Notes: generated by a model from the sequence alone, not told the origin. Shown: positions 1 through 14,052, counted from the first letter of the stretch. The stretch is 64,000 bases of DNA from Amphibalanus amphitrite (GCF_019059575.1 NW_024882027.1:1-64000), one strand, 5' to 3'. Numbers and translations are program-made.

Positions 1-432
1 GGGCTGGTCAGGCAGCCTGACCGCGGCAAGGCTGACCCGCCGCCAGAGGCCTGACCCGCCGCCAGAGGCCCGATCTGCATCCGCCGGACAGGACAGACGT
101 CGGTCCGGCTTATGATACCGGCTCGGGAACCTAGATCGGTGGGGCGCTGCTCGGCCGCCGGACAGCGGCGTGTGACACCGCATAAATCCGTAATATTGGC
201 GGTGCTGAGGACGCGACAGAGACCCGGGCCGTATCGCTTCTCGATATGTGAGCCGTGGCCTGGCCTCGAATGGGCGGTGAAATCCGACAGTATTCGCAGC
301 CAATCAACCGTCATGAACGATAGACAGACACGCGATTAACACTACCGAATGTAGAGAAACCGCGACTAGTTCTAACCGATGAAATATCACCCTGCTTGCA
401 GCGCGCTCTAACTCCGTTTTTCGTTTGTGCAG

Positions 433-1820
433 GTCTGAGCTGCTCCACCTCGCCGTTGCTTCCCGTGACCGTGAAATCACGGCGCACCTCATCATTCACG
501 GATGCAACGTGAACATCACGGTAAGCACTGAAACCGTGCGACGTTCACTCGCCGCGTAGCGTAGCCGGGTTGTTTGTTTGGGGACGGCAGCATCTCGACG
601 ATGGCGGGGGGGGCACAGCGTCCTAAATGATCCTCGGCCCACTGCGCATCTAGCTGCATCGTTTGCAGTATGGGGACCTAAATCGGCCTCTGGCACTCTA
701 GGTCGACATTCTAAACCCCGATGACCGTACCCCTCGCCCTCGCCCATCTGACCACCATTTTTCTCCTACAGGAGGGTAAGAGCGGCCGCACCCGCTCGCC
801 TCGCCATTGAAATGGGCGACATCGAGATGCTGCGCTTCCTGTCGAGGCGGGCAAGGCCGAGGTGAAACATCCCACGTACGGCGGTCTCAGCGGCTACAGC
901 TGGCGCTGCTCAACGGCAGGAGAGACGTGGCCGAGCTGCTGCTCCACCTGGGCGCGCAAGTGTCGCCACTGCCGATCCGAGAGGGACCCTCTCATCGTCC
1001 GACTCAGAGTCTGAGGTAAGAATTAGAGTCGCTCGGGGGAAAAGTTGATAGAGCCATGTCGCAAGTGTTGATTAGGGACGTGCGTACGGGAATGGCCGTC
1101 GCGGTAATGAGGTGTGGAGATTTTTATTGTTCTTGAAGGAAGAGGGTGGGGTAGATGGTGGGTCGCGACGGGGACCGGACTCAGACTCGAGTCGTCTCTG
1201 GGAGTCCCGGGGCGGCGGGCCAGTCCCGTCGCCCCGCCGCGCTCTCATTAGTCGCCTTTTTGTCGCTGCCGCTCGCGGCTCTCAGGGACGGGCTGTCTGA
1301 GTCGGGGAACCCGCCTAATAAGCACGCGGCGACGGTCCGGCGGGCGCCGTTATTGGAGTGGCTGCGTCGGTCGGCTGTAGCGGCGGCGGGGGGAACTGTC
1401 CCAACTCGCCGACTGGCGTCACGCGCTACCTCTGAATCGAGTCGTCACGAGCGTCACAGTCCCATCGTTTGGCTATAAATAGCTGAGGACTGTGGCCGTG
1501 ACGCCTCGGTGCGGTGAAGTGGCAAACCGCCGCCCGAACCGGCCGGCTTCTGGATCAATCGCTCACGGGTATGGGTGGCCACCTGGCGGGTGGATTAGGA
1601 AGCTTTGCCGCTTATTGCTACAGCTAGGGGCGCTCGTTTTGTTACCTGGCCTAGTGTGAAAATTTTGGAATGGTTTAGCGTGTATTCAACACAATAGTGG
1701 CAGGTTTTTGGTGTGACGTGTCTGACGTCTTATTTCTCTGTTGTTACAGAGCCTGATGAAGGGCGACGATGTCTACAGCGAGCTGCGACTACGTGGCCAG
1801 CCCCTGGTGGCAGCCAATGA
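433..1820 (+). pseudogene. mirror copy of cactus exons 4-6, frameshifted
   Basis: Reverse-complement copy of the last three IkB/cactus exons in the left arm: 433-520, 772-1015 and 1750-1820. Splice sites are kept, but the exons are 1, 5 and 1 bases shorter than their right-arm partners. Exon 4 lost a C in the ankyrin core, exon 5 has several small indels, and exon 6 lost a C just before the stop so the TGA is out of frame. Exons 1-3 have no left-arm copy in the window. This fits a poorly polished fold-back copy better than a decayed paralogue, because the introns match just as closely. Confidence 0.85.
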
Positions 1821-2535
1821 ACTAGTGGATCGTTCTGAAACCGGGGGGTCGGGGACGCGACGGGGTCAATTCGGGAGGGACGGGGAGGGTATGTCGTTTG
1901 GGCGCCACCAGTCGATTTTGACTGGTGTATTTAAAGAAGACTAGAATGTGCGCTGGCGCTGGACGCATTGTGAACGATATTGTCATTGTCTCATTGTAAT
2001 AGTCATCATCACTTGTAAATAATTCATGTTTGATGTCAAACTTGTAGTGGGCTCTGTTACTTGTGGACATGTCCCATGGTTATACATGTTGTATGTTATT
2101 GGCTGTTTCTTGGAGGCCGAACTGAGGAATCACACCACATAAATCTGGGCCAGAAACATGCCGAAAACTAGTGAATCAGGACTCATGAGCGTGGTAGATT
2201 GGTGCTTCTAGTAGAAGCCAAAACATTCACGATGCCGATGGTCACATCCTATTTCTATTTATCAACTGCGTGGGTAGGTACTAGGTAGGTATCTTCCCAC
2301 TTACAATGCACATCACGGTATAAATTGGCAAGATCAAAATGAGGGAAAATCTGCCAACCAATTGACGTGTAAAACCGTTTCTTTGGTGGCCAATAAATAT
2401 TGCAATCTATCATAAGTCTAGAGCCCTGCACACACCCAGGCATACCAACGCAGACTCGAATTCACTCTCTTCGACACGTCCTGTCCCTTGGCCAGCAGAC
2501 CACGCGGTGGCTAGCGGAGCTCGGCCGGCGCCGGG

Positions 2536-2904
2536 TCAGTCGGAGGCCGAGTCCGGTGGCCGCGACGGGTTCTGGGTCTCCTGGAACAGTTCATACAGCT
2601 GCACCAGCTGCTCGGCCGCAGATGGTCCAGCTGCTCCTCGGAGATGTGCGTGCCGATCGGCCGCGCCCCCTTCACACCGCGCACGCCCAGCTGGCGCGCC
2701 AGGTTGAGCGCGTAGCCGGCCCATCCTGGAGGAACAGACCGGCCTCGCGCGCAGGCGCGTCCGATGTCGCCGAAACTCATCGCGCACGTATTGGTCGCCA
2801 AGGGCCTTCAGTTCGGCGGGCAGACCGCGGTGCAGTCGCAGCACTGATTTGTACAACATGCGACCACCACGAAGGCCTGCAGTGTCAGGTCTGGGGCACC
2901 CCAT
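2536..2904 (-). pseudogene. mirror copy of SDHAF3, frameshifted
   Basis: Left-arm reverse-complement copy of the SDHAF3 coding exon. Start and stop are at the same spacing, but compensating small indels throw the frame off just after the ATG (one C missing from a C run) and again from about residue 48 to 98. Only the LYK...RRHR segment and the last 25 or so residues read correctly. Flanking non-coding DNA is equally similar to the right arm, so the damage looks like sequence error in a fold-back copy rather than relaxed selection on a paralogue. Confidence 0.85.
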
Positions 2905-3540
2905 GATGTGGCCAGCACGACCACTGCGGCAGGACCCTGCAAATTATACAATTTAAACCTCAGCAATCAGCATCTCAGTGACAATGTAGGTCGTTAACAC
3001 AAATTGAAATCATACAAAGTTGAAGGTTCAATGTTGAGATGCAAGATATTTAGGTCAATTGAGGTTATGGGAAAACATGATCAAGTGTAAGTTGATAGGA
3101 AGGTACCTATCCCCTTGTCTATTCCTAAATGTATAAATGTGATTATGGTGATGAAGATCATCAAGTATGAGATGGCCATAGTAATACAACTTTCTTGCAG
3201 TGGTGTAAAAATCACCGAACTCTAAGCATAGGTACTAGGTAGGTATTGCATTTGATGAGGGCCCCAGCAAAATACAAGGAAATAGCAAACATGCACAAAT
3301 CAAACATTACATGATACATGTAATGTATGATGTATACATGTATGATGCAATGCTATTGCAATCCAACAAAACTCAATCCTCACGCATGCATAACTTTGAT
3401 AATTAGCAACAAATCAAAATCAATCAGCCTCAATCTTGATGTAATGAACAAACACTTGCCTTGAAATTTGAATCACTGGCTACGTTTCCATGGCACAAGT
3501 TAAGCCGATTTTGAAAAATAAATTTGTTCCATCATAGCAA

Positions 3541-3872
3541 TTTTTTTTTATAAATTTAGCTTGAATGTTTGAATGGACGGATTGACAGAGCCGGAGTCCA
3601 CGCTAAGCAGAGCTTGTTGCGTAGACCCCGACCCCTACCGTCCGATCGCGCAATTCCGGGTAACGGGAGAATTTAGATGCCAAAGTTTAACGTGCCCTTC
3701 AAAGCCGGACACGGCCTGTCCCACTCAACTGACTTCAACTGGCTGCGGCTGCTCCCACCAACCGCAGACCATCCCCGTCAGGAGTCTCATATATCGAGCG
3801 CCGGAGCGTCTCGAACCCGGGCTCTCACTACCGGGAGTCCGATGCTCTACCAACTGAGCTACGGGACAGGCA
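3541..3872 (-). mobile_element. tRNA-derived SINE, mirror of copy 2
   Basis: Left-arm mirror of 42711-43042, with A and B boxes readable on the minus strand at about 3800-3866. Confidence 0.85.
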
Positions 3873-4541
3873 AAATGTAAAAATGTAAATATAGGATTAG
3901 GTGCTAGCTAAAAGTTAAAACCATATATACGCTCATTTTTTGCATAAGGTACCTACCTAAATAGTTTCCGAGTAAAACGCACGTGAAATTTCGCTAAATC
4001 GATTTGAGTGTGTCATGGAAACGTAGTGACTGAGCTTTGCAACAATGGAATTAATTTGTACGCGACAAGGCCTTACCTTGGCCTCATTCACGGCCCAAAT
4101 CACAATAGACCCAAATCCACCCTCTTCTCAATAGCCACAGTGCTAATTCGACATCTGTGGATTTATGTTCTTTTATCAGTATTCGGAGGCACTTATGTAA
4201 TCAATGACCAACGAAAGCATAGAAAGAGCCTTCTGCAATCAGCAGCAGCATGTTTTAGCGTTCTAAGATGCTAGAAATGAACACAAAGTTATGAAAGAAG
4301 AGCGCAATAACCGCATTTATCTGTGCTTCCAGTAAAGACTACCAGATGAAGGAAAGTTGGCCTTCACCTAAAGAAACCTTCACCAGATGAAGTTGACATT
4401 TTACCGGACGCCACTTCATTTCAGTATAGGTAAATACGGAATCTTGGGTAAATAGGCATGATCAAAGGTAAGACCAACTTGTCCAAATCACGTCCAAATG
4501 TTGTATCCAGCCCAGTGCTAATCGTCACCCACCCCATACAC

Positions 4542-6924
4542 CAGTGGTCGGCAGGTCACTCGGGGTTGTGCCCCCTTTTTTAGGCGCCAGGCAGGGCCAT
4601 TACCCCCACCTACCAGACCCCATTGCTGTCACAACCAAGTTTACTGAAATTCCATACCTTTCTGGAACTCTTTGGGTATTTCTGCATTTCCAATGCATCA
4701 AATTTAAAACATGACACTTCCTCTACAAAGCATTTAGTATATCCCATTTAACCCTCGTACATATAGAGGCGGCGGGTGGTTTTTTCGTTAAACGCTCACG
4801 TAAAAGCCGTTGGATCACGACCAAATTGTACCCCCGGCCAATCATTTACCCGGGAATTCCTGAGGCCAGTTTTACCAACAGAAAAATAGCCGCCTGCCGG
4901 AGTTTTTGCCTAAAAACCGCTTCACATACGTAAGCGCGATGAGCATGTAAGTGGATAGGGTTTTACCGTTTACGTTTACGTTTACGTAATCATTGGCTTC
5001 GGAGCGTAAGCGCGATGAGCATGTAAGTGGATAGGGCTTTACCGTTTACGCTCCGTATGTGAAGCGGTCTTAACCGGCACCGCCTGGGCTATTTCCGTAC
5101 CCACGACAGCCTGGGGGGGGGGGGGGGGGGTCGGATCCGACCCCCCCCCTGTTATCTCGAGAACCAATGGTCGTATCGAGCCCCGCGAGGCGGCGTTCGA
5201 AAGGTCTCTACGAGGCCTTCCCAAAGCACTCTTAAGATTTTAAGATTGAGGTCAAATTTCGGGTCAAGGTCAGGTCAAAGGTCAAATTCAGGGGTTTTGC
5301 ATGAATCGGCTTACGGACAGCGGAATCGATAGCTGCTGCTCGAAACTCACCAAAAATGACCTCAAAGGCCTAGTGAAGGTACCATGTGCGTAAAGGGGTC
5401 ATACTAGGTACAGGTCAAGGTCAGGTCAGGTCACGAAAGGTCACGGTTTTCACTTTCTGCTACATGGGCGTGCGGCACATGTTTTATGGCTTATTTTTCA
5501 CGCCGAATCCGATGGTAATGGTTATATGTGACCCCAAGTCACTGTGCTGGTGATAAGTGTGCATTGAAAGCATAAAAAATCGTTTATACTATACATAACT
5601 AAACTAAAGCTAAGAAAAAAGGTCAATTTTTCAACTTTTTAATTTTGACATAAAAATGCACTTTTCTAGACGAGCTTTGTCCCAGGAATCTAGTGGTGCC
5701 ATTTGTTTTCACATGCGATGTTCAGAAGTGCCTCTAATTCACGAAAATGCTTATGACGTCACCATGCCCTATGCATGTTGGAGCTATTTTTTTTTACAAT
5801 TTGGGGGTCAAAAATCAAGATAGAAAGTTGAAATTTGGGGGATCTAATGTTCTAATAGAGCTCTACAACATATATTCCGGTTTTTTGGAAATTCCAAAAA
5901 TTTTGGATTTTATTAGCTGTTTTCTAAAAAATATAGTTTTTGAATTTTTAGGGGTAAAAAAACGCATTTTATGGAAAATCCGAGATAGCCATTTTAAAGA
6001 ACTCGTTGAGCTGCGTCTTTTGATGTCCTTAATTTACAATTTGCTTCAAACCCTGATTTTTGGCGATTTTTTAAACATTTACCACTTTTTGACTAAAAAC
6101 GCCATGTAGTTACATCACTAAAATCGATATATCTAAAAAAAAAAATTGGAATTTTTTTCTTAAAAATCGCACAGGAGACGTCAAATTGATGGGGGAGAAG
6201 GTATGCCAAGTTTCAAGTAGATAGCGAAAGTGGTTCATGAGTTATTCAAGAAAAACGGAGGGGGGGGGGTCGGATCCGACCCCCCCCCCCAGGCGGTCGC
6301 GGGTTAAGGCGAAAAATTCCGGCAGGCAGCTATTTTTCTGTCGGTTAAACTGGCCTCTGGACCCATAATGATCATTGGCTTATGAGCTTTTTCTGGAGGT
6401 CATCTTGAGCCATAAAATCTCACTTCAAGAAGTTATAGCGGGTCCCGATTTTCTCGACACTCGTCTTTGACCTCCGGAATGAGACGAAATGACCAAGGAC
6501 CTTAAAAATGGGCAGCAGCGGCTTCCTATAGTCACGGGTAATACGCTCGTTTTTTTATGCACAGCTCCATCTCAGAGTCCGAGAGGCCGCGGGGGTCCGA
6601 TCGACTCCTCCCCCTTACGTTAGCGGCTGTTGAAACGCCAACAGACGGGCGACGGTTAAAAATTGCAGCTGCTTTTGTACGACTGTACGGAACCGCGGTG
6701 GGATGGTGAGGCGAGCAGCTACGTGAAAATTGGTATCTTATCAATGTGTGCTGTGCCTTTGACCTGGGCTAATCTTTGAACCCTGGGATGCAACAGTCAC
6801 GATGGTTCCATCAATGGAGCCCCTAACTCTAAAAAGATAGGTTTTCTCAGAATCCCTCATTACCCCCACCGAAAGGGTTCCATTACCCCCAAAGGGGGCA
6901 TGCCCCACCATTTGCCGACCCCTG
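4542..6924 (+). mobile_element. hAT-type element, mirror of the GTGTATGG copy
   Basis: Left-arm mirror of 39657-42040, flanked by CCATACAC at 4534-4541 and 6925-6932. Holds the nested piggyBac-like element at 5074-6303. Confidence 0.88.
5074..6303 (+). mobile_element. nested piggyBac-like element, left-arm mirror
   Basis: Mirror of 40278-41510, bracketed by TTAA. The first terminus is one C short (CCGGCACC), one of many single-base arm differences. Confidence 0.8.
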
Positions 6925-7206
6925 CCATACACCGTCACCAGCCCACCACATATCTTCTCCTCCCTCCCTCTGCCCTCCCCATAAGTATCCCAGCTCAGCG
7001 GTCAGATGCATCGGCTGCCGAGTGCCGAGTCTGATCGCGTAGCAGCACTCGCAGCGCTCATGCTGCCGCGGTCCCGCCCACGGTGGTCCCGCCAAGAGTA
7101 CCTATACATATGTCCAGCCGTCCAGCCGGTTTATAGCCTTGGTCCAGCTCCAGCCCCAAGATACCTATAAGAAACTCCGGGCCCGTCCCGGGGTGGGACT
7201 AAATGC

Positions 7207-7537
7207 TTTTTTTTATAAATTTAGCTCGAATGTTTGAATGGACGGATTGACAGAGCCGGCGCCCACGCTAAGCAGAGCTTGTTGCGTAGGCCCCGACCCC
7301 TACCGTCCGATCGCGCAATTCCGGGTAACGGGAGAATTTAGATGCCAAAGTTTAACGTGCCCTTCAAAGCCGGACACGGCCTGTCCCACTCAACTGACTT
7401 CAACTGGCTGCGGCTGCTCCCACCAACCGCAGACCATCCCCGTCAGGAGTCTCAAATGTCGAGCGCCGGAGCGTCTCGAACCCGGGCTCTCACTACCGGG
7501 AGTCCAATGCTCTACCAACTGAGCTACGGGACAGGCA
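7207..7537 (-). mobile_element. tRNA-derived SINE, mirror of copy 1
   Basis: Left-arm mirror of 39045-39374. Confidence 0.85.
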
Positions 7538-7552
7538 AAATGCTTACTAACT

Positions 7553-9037
7553 ACTAAATGCTTACTTCGAAATCTAACCTGCGTTGCGGCATTGGCGGTT
7601 ATGTGCGGCGTGTATGCCGCATGATTAGTAAGCGGCGACCACTAAATTAAAGACTCAAACGCTCCGACCAGTTCTCAATGAATAACACTGCATACCAAAA
7701 ATGTCAACCGCTCTCGTCATAAGATATTTAGCTAATATCTACATCATCATTTTGAACCAAATTAATACTTTCAACTTAACTCACTCATTCCTTCCTTTGT
7801 TGGCTCCAAACAGTCTTTCGATTGTCTGGAAATCGTATGCTAAATCCCGTACCTGTATGCGACTGGTGCATATAAAGGCCGATAAAAGAATTTGAATAGG
7901 CTCTGGCATGCGATTTCCTGGCTACCCAAAAAAGTCTGTTTCAGTCTTGCTATCAAAACATGACCTCGCCCGCACAGGGGGGGGGGGGGTTGATGCAACC
8001 CCCCTACGGTTTTTCGCAAATAACTCGCTTAAAAAGCGGCTGATCGCGACGAAACTTTCAGTACCCTCGCATTGATCAATTTAACACCCACTCTGAAAAT
8101 TTCATGACCCTGACCCAAATGACCTTTGACCTGTGACCTACTTTTCGAGACCATGTTTGGCCGGAACCGCGATTCAGCGTATGTCGGCTCGCATTAGCAG
8201 CGCGTTTGCAGTCTTTTCGTGGTTTCAAGCGTTCAAACATGTGATATGATGTTGCCCCCATGCATTAGGGTGGGTGTCAAGGTCACCTGAAGGTCAGGTC
8301 AGGTCATTGACCTTTGGTGACCTCGGTTCACTTTTTCGAGTTTGACATGTTTCTAGGCCAGCTTTTTCGAGCTGAATTCGAATTAAGCAACCACATGAAC
8401 GTTTACAAAGTAGTTTTGGTGCCTTCGTAACATGTTACGAGGCTGTCAGAGGCGGTTGACACCTACTACAAATACCTGGCAGGACCTCTACTGGTTGACC
8501 TGACCTGACCTAACCCGACCTGGCCTAAATGAATGAAGACATCATCTGTGATCAAAACTAGCATGATATTCGTGATCAGCACCCCGAAAAACCCCAAAGC
8601 AGCCACACTACGACGTTCTAACAGGTCCCAATTTTCCCGCCTTTTGGGTCATTGACCTGACCTGGAAGGTCAACCGATGACCTAGGACCTTAAAATTGGG
8701 TATCATCGGCTTTCTCTCGTCACGGGCAACACGCCCGTTTTTTCCGCGAAGCTCTAGCTTGATCAGGAGCGAAACGGCAAGGGCTTATACCTTATACGTT
8801 CGCGGCTGAGTATTAATTTGGTTCAAAACAATGATGTAGATAAGTTAGTTATTTAAATCTAAATATCCTATGACGAGAGCGATGGACATTTTTGGTATGC
8901 AGTGTTATCCATTGAAAACAGGTCAAAGCTATTGAGTTTTTAATTTAGTGGTCGCCGCTTACTAATCATGCGGCATACACGCCGCACATAACCGCCAATG
9001 CCGCAACGCAGCTAAGATTTCGAAGTAAGCATTTAGT
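7553..9037. mobile_element. long-inverted-repeat element, left-arm mirror
   Basis: Mirror of 37544-39028: inverted repeats at about 7553-7765 and 8811-9037 around the TGACCT-rich core. Confidence 0.6.
7968..8810 (+). mobile_element. TGACCT-rich C-tract element, mirror of copy B
   Basis: Left-arm mirror of 37773-38618. Confidence 0.65.
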
Positions 9038-9038
9038 C

Positions 9039-11411
9039 CAGGGGTCGGCAAATGGTGGGGCATGCCCCCTTTGGGGGTAATGGAACCCTTTCGGTGGGGG
9101 TAATGAGGGATTCTGAGAAAACCTATCTTTTTAGAGTTAGGGGCTCCATTGATGGAACCATCGTGACTGTTGCATCCCAGGGTTCAAAGATTAGCCCAGG
9201 TCAAAGGCACAGCACACATTGATAAGATACCAATTTTCACGTAGCTGCTCGCCTCACCATCCCACCGCGGTTCCGTACAGTCGTACAAAAGCAGCTGCAA
9301 TTTTTAACCGTCGCCCGTCTGTTGGCGTTTCAACAGCCGCTAACGTAAGGGGGAGGAGTCGATCGGACCCCCGCGGCCTCTCGGACTCTGAGATGGAGCT
9401 GTGCATAAAAAAACGAGCGTATTACCCGTGACTATAGGAAGCCGCTGCTGCCCATTTTTAAGGTCCTTGGTCATTTCGTCTCATTCCGGAGGTCAAAGAC
9501 GAGTGTCGAGAAAATCGGGACCCGCTATAACTTCTTGAAGTGAGATTTTATGGCTCAAGATGACCTCCAGAAAAAGCTCATAAGCCAATGATCATTATGG
9601 GTCCAGAGGCCAGTTTAACCGACAGAAAAATAGCTGCCTGCCGGAATTTTTCGCCTTAACCCGCGACCGCCTGGGGGGGGGGGTCGGATCCGACCCCCCC
9701 CCCCCTCCGTTTTTCTTGAATAACTCATGAACCACTTTCGCTATCTACTTGAAACTTGGCATACCTTCTCCCCCATCAATTTGACGTCTCCTGTGCGATT
9801 TTTAAGAAAAAAATTCCAATTTTTTTTTAGATATATCGATTTTAGTGATGTAACTACATGGCGTTTTTAGTCAAAAAGTGGTAAATGTTTAAAAAATCGC
9901 CAAAAATCAGGGTTTGAAGCAAATTGTAAATTAAGGACATCAAAAGATGCAGCTCAACGAGTTCTTTAAAATGGCTATCTCGGATTTTCCATAAAATGCG
10001 TTTTTTACCCCTAAAAATTCAAAAAACTATATTTTTTAGAAAACAGCTAATAAAATCCAAAATTTTTGGAATTTCCAAAAAACCGGAATATATGTTGTAG
10101 AGCTCTATTAGAACATTAGATCCCCCAAATTTCAACTTTCTATCTTGATTTTTGACCCCCAAATTGTAAAAAAATAGCTCCAACATGCATAGGGCATGGT
10201 GACGTCATAAGCATTTTCGTGAATTAGAGGCACTTCTGAACATCGCATGTGAAAACAAATGGCACCACTAGATTCCTGGGACAAAGCTCGTCTAGAAAAT
10301 GCATTTTTATGTCAAAATTAAAAAGTTGAAAAATTGACCTTTTTTCTTAGCTTTAGTTTAGTTATGTATAGTATAAACGATTTTTTATGCTTTCAATGCA
10401 CACTTATCACCAGCACAGTGACTTGGGGTCACATATAACCATTACCATCGGATTCGGCGTGAAAAATAAGCCATAAAACATGTGCCGCACGCCCATGTAG
10501 CAGAAAGTGAAAACCGTGACCTTTCGTGACCTGACCTGACCTTGACCTGTACCTAGTATGACCCCTTTACGCACATGGTACCTTCACTAGGCCTTTGAGG
10601 TCATTTTTGGTGAGTTTCGAGCAGCAGCTATCGATTCCGCTGTCCGTAAGCCGATTCATGCAAAACCCCTGAATTTGACCTTTGACCTGACCTTGACCCG
10701 AAATTTGACCTCAATCTTAAAATCTTAAGAGTGCTTTGGGAAGGCCTCGTAGAGACCTTTCGAACGCCGCCTCGCGGGGCTCGATACGACCATTGGTTCT
10801 CGAGATAACAGGGGGGGGGGTCGGATCCGACCCCCCCCCCCAGGCTGTCGTGGGTACGGAAATAGCCCAGGCGGTGCCGGGTTAAGACCGCTTCACATAC
10901 GGAGCGTAAACGGTAAAGCCCTATCCACTTACATGCTCATCGCGCTTACGCTCCGAAGCCAATGATTACGTAAACGTAAACGTAAACGGTAAAACCCTAT
11001 CCACTTACATGCTCATCGCGCTTACGTATGTGAAGCGGTTTTTAGGCAAAAACTCCGGCAGGCGGCTATTTTTCTGTTGGTAAAACTGGCCTCAGGAATT
11101 CCCGGGCAAATGATTGGCCGGGGGTACAATTTGGTCGTGATCCAACGGCTTTTACGTGAGCGTTTAACGAAAAACCACCCGCCGCCTCTATATGTACGAG
11201 GGTTAAATGGGATATACTAAATGCTTTGTAGAGGAAGTGTCATGTTTTAAATTTGATGCATTGGAAATGCAGAAATACCCAAAGAGTTCCAGAAAGGTAT
11301 GGAATTTCAGTAAACTTGGTTGTGACAGCAATGGGGTCTGGTAGGTGGGGGTAATGGCCCTGCCTGGCGCCTAAAAAGGGGGCACAACCCCGAGTGACCT
11401 GCCGACCACTG
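9039..11411 (-). mobile_element. hAT-type element, mirror of the GACTAAAT copy
   Basis: Left-arm mirror of 35171-37542, flanked by ATTTAGTC at 9031-9038 and 11412-11419. Holds the nested piggyBac-like element at 9660-10881. Confidence 0.88.
9660..10881 (-). mobile_element. nested piggyBac-like element, left-arm mirror
   Basis: Mirror of 35701-36921, bracketed by TTAA at 9656-9659 and 10882-10885. Confidence 0.8.
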
Positions 11412-11426
11412 ATTTAGTCTCACCCC

Positions 11427-12030
11427 CCGTCCCGCCCGCCGGTACAGGGGGGGAGGGGGGGGGGCCGGGGAGGGGTGATGCAACCCCCCTAAGGTTTTTC
11501 GCGAATAACTCGCGTAAAAAGCGGCTGATCACGACGAAACTTTCAGGACCCTAGCATTGATCAATTTTACACCTACCCTAAAAATTTCATGACCCTGACC
11601 CAAATGACCTTTGACCTGTGACCTCTTTTCCGAGACCATGTTTGGCCGGAATCGCGATTCGGCGTATGTCGGCTCGCATTAGCCGCGCGTTTGCAAGCTT
11701 TTCGTGGTTTCAAACATTTAAAAATGTTACTTGATGTTGCTCCCTTGCATTAGGGTGGGTGTCAAGGTCACCTGAAGGTCAGGTCAGGTCATTGACCTTT
11801 GGTGACCTCGGTTCACTTTTTCGAGTTTTACATGTTTCATAGGCTAGTTTTTGGAGCTGAATTCGAATTTAGCAACCATTTGAACATTTACGAAGTAGTT
11901 TTGGTGCCTTCGTAACATGTTACGAAGCTGTCAGAGGCGGATGACAGGTACTACGAATACCCGTCACGACCCCTACCGGTTGACCTGACATGGCCTGACC
12001 CGACCTGGTGACCTAAACTTTTACCCGACA
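11427..12030 (+). mobile_element. TGACCT-rich C-tract element, mirror of copy A
   Basis: Left-arm mirror of 34556-35150, with the same half-site triplet on the opposite strand. Confidence 0.65.
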
Positions 12031-12392
12031 AATAATGACGGACTTCCTTTGCAGTAGCGGCAGAACACCTTCAGGGGGGCACTGCCAACTTTTGGTCCCA
12101 TTCTTTCCATGCAACGCCCATAGGGCTAATGTTAAAATGCCAAAATCAAAGAGGGGCACGGTGCCCCGGTGCCCTCCCCGTTCTGCCGCCTATGTTCCTT
12201 TGCTGATTTTTTTTTTTACGAAGTCGCTTACCGCGTGATACTACGTTACCCAGGGCTCAATTTAGACGGCGCAGGGGGGGGGGGGGGGGGGATCAGTCAG
12301 CCCCAACCGCGGCCCGGCACGGGTGGCGCCGAGTCCTAACCGGGCCCGGGGAATAGGAAAGTATACCAGTTTCATTCAACATGGACTTTTAA

Positions 12393-13302
12393 CCCTCGCC
12401 CATGTAGGGGGAGGGGGGGGGGGTGCACCCCCCCCTAAGGTTGTTCTTCGCTACACGCCGAACCGTTTCAGATAGCCTGCTCAAATTTTCAGTACCCTGT
12501 GGGGCATCCTTTGCGCAACTTTTGGTATTTTTTTTGTCAAGGTCATGTCAGGTCACGGAGTTATGACGTCATAAAGGGAACAACCTCCGGCCAGATTTAC
12601 GCTAAATTGGAGATTGCTTCACATTGGTATAAATGCCGACTGACCTGACACACTGATGGATTGCTTTAGAATCACAACTGGCTGAGTTGACATTGGCACA
12701 ATGTCCGTTGACATTTTGAAGGTTACTAAAGGTCAAGGTAAGGTCAGTGGCCTCGGTTGACCTGTAATGACTTCTTGCACTTGTATGCCTTTTCGGGGTA
12801 TTTTGATGCCATGAATTCGAATTTGCTATCCATTTCAGGCATCGTCGGTTGTTTCTTGTAGTTCATTTTGGGTCAGGGTCAGGTCAGTGACGTCACACGC
12901 CTGACGTGACCCAATGCCCAAATGACCTTGGAGACTTCCGATGCTCCCAACGCATCATTTTTAGAGTTATGACATCGAAATACACACCAAACGATAGAGA
13001 ATTGATCACGGATCACGATAGTGAAGGTTTCAAGTCGATATCTCTTACCGTTTTGCCGCAATCGGCGCGGAAATCTGAAAAAGTTAGATTTTTCCGAAAA
13101 TTTGACCTTTGACCGGTCATAAGTAGGTCAAATGTTGACCTAGGACCAAAAAACATACCACCAATCGCGAGAGCTCGTTGAGAGCAATCCGTTGGTCTTT
13201 TCCGCTAAGCTATACGACGCTCCGTTTTCAAACGCCAGGGGGGGGGGTCGCCCATGCCCCCTGCATGGGCGAAGGTGGCAAAACACCGTTTACGGGCGAG
13301 GG
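12393..13302. mobile_element. TTAA-flanked CCCTCGCCC element, left-arm mirror copy
   Basis: Mirror of 33279-34189, with TTAA at 12389-12392 and 13303-13306. Confidence 0.75.
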
Positions 13303-14052
13303 TTAAACTAGAATAGCAGATTTGTAGCTTGAGATGAGACCAGCACAAATCAGGAGTTTTTATGGCCCTACGATCACCCAATGCAACGATATTCCATTTC
13401 TCGTTCCGAGATCAGTAGGCCTACCTACCTACCTGCCTTACGCATCAATGAGGTGCCTTATGGAAGAAAGCCGAGAATGCCAAGAGAATGCAGCTAGCCG
13501 GCAGAGACCGACGTCAGCTAATCAGCATGCAATAGGTTTTGAGCTACGCAATATGATTCGTGGTCAACGCGTACTAAGCTTTCGCTGCAAACACTGTTTA
13601 GCCTGTGCCAAAGATGGAAAACAGTTCTTCCCAAATGAAAATATTTTACAATTTCCTTTCGTTTATATAATTTATTTTCCTTTTTCATCATTCTGTGTTT
13701 AAATGTCATAAAAACATGACAAAAAAGATATTTGAGGAAAGTGGTAGGCATAGGTATTGAATATTCCCCTTAATTAGGTCAGTTATCGTGGCCTGGTGAC
13801 CTGACGGTGAAGGATCTAGATCTGACATTTTCGAATCATGTGCACAAATTGTGCATTATAAGGCCTGTGCAAAAACGCAACCTTTTTTAAATATTTGCGA
13901 TAAATCTCATGGGAAGCCGGTAACAACGACCCCTCCGCAACAGCGCTGGTTAATTAACCGAACAGTTCGGTACCCTCGACATTCGACAATAAGTGACCAA
14001 TTGTATTGATAATATACAATCTGAGGACCTGAGAAGCAACGCAACTTAACTA

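Noticed and set aside
3573-3857. 94-codon frame repeated four times
   Set aside because: It is the tRNA-derived SINE read through; not a protein.
6532-6744. 70-codon frame repeated four times in the window (also 9219, 37150, 39837)
   Set aside because: It lies in the non-coding part of the hAT element and recurs only because the element is repeated; no transposase signature.
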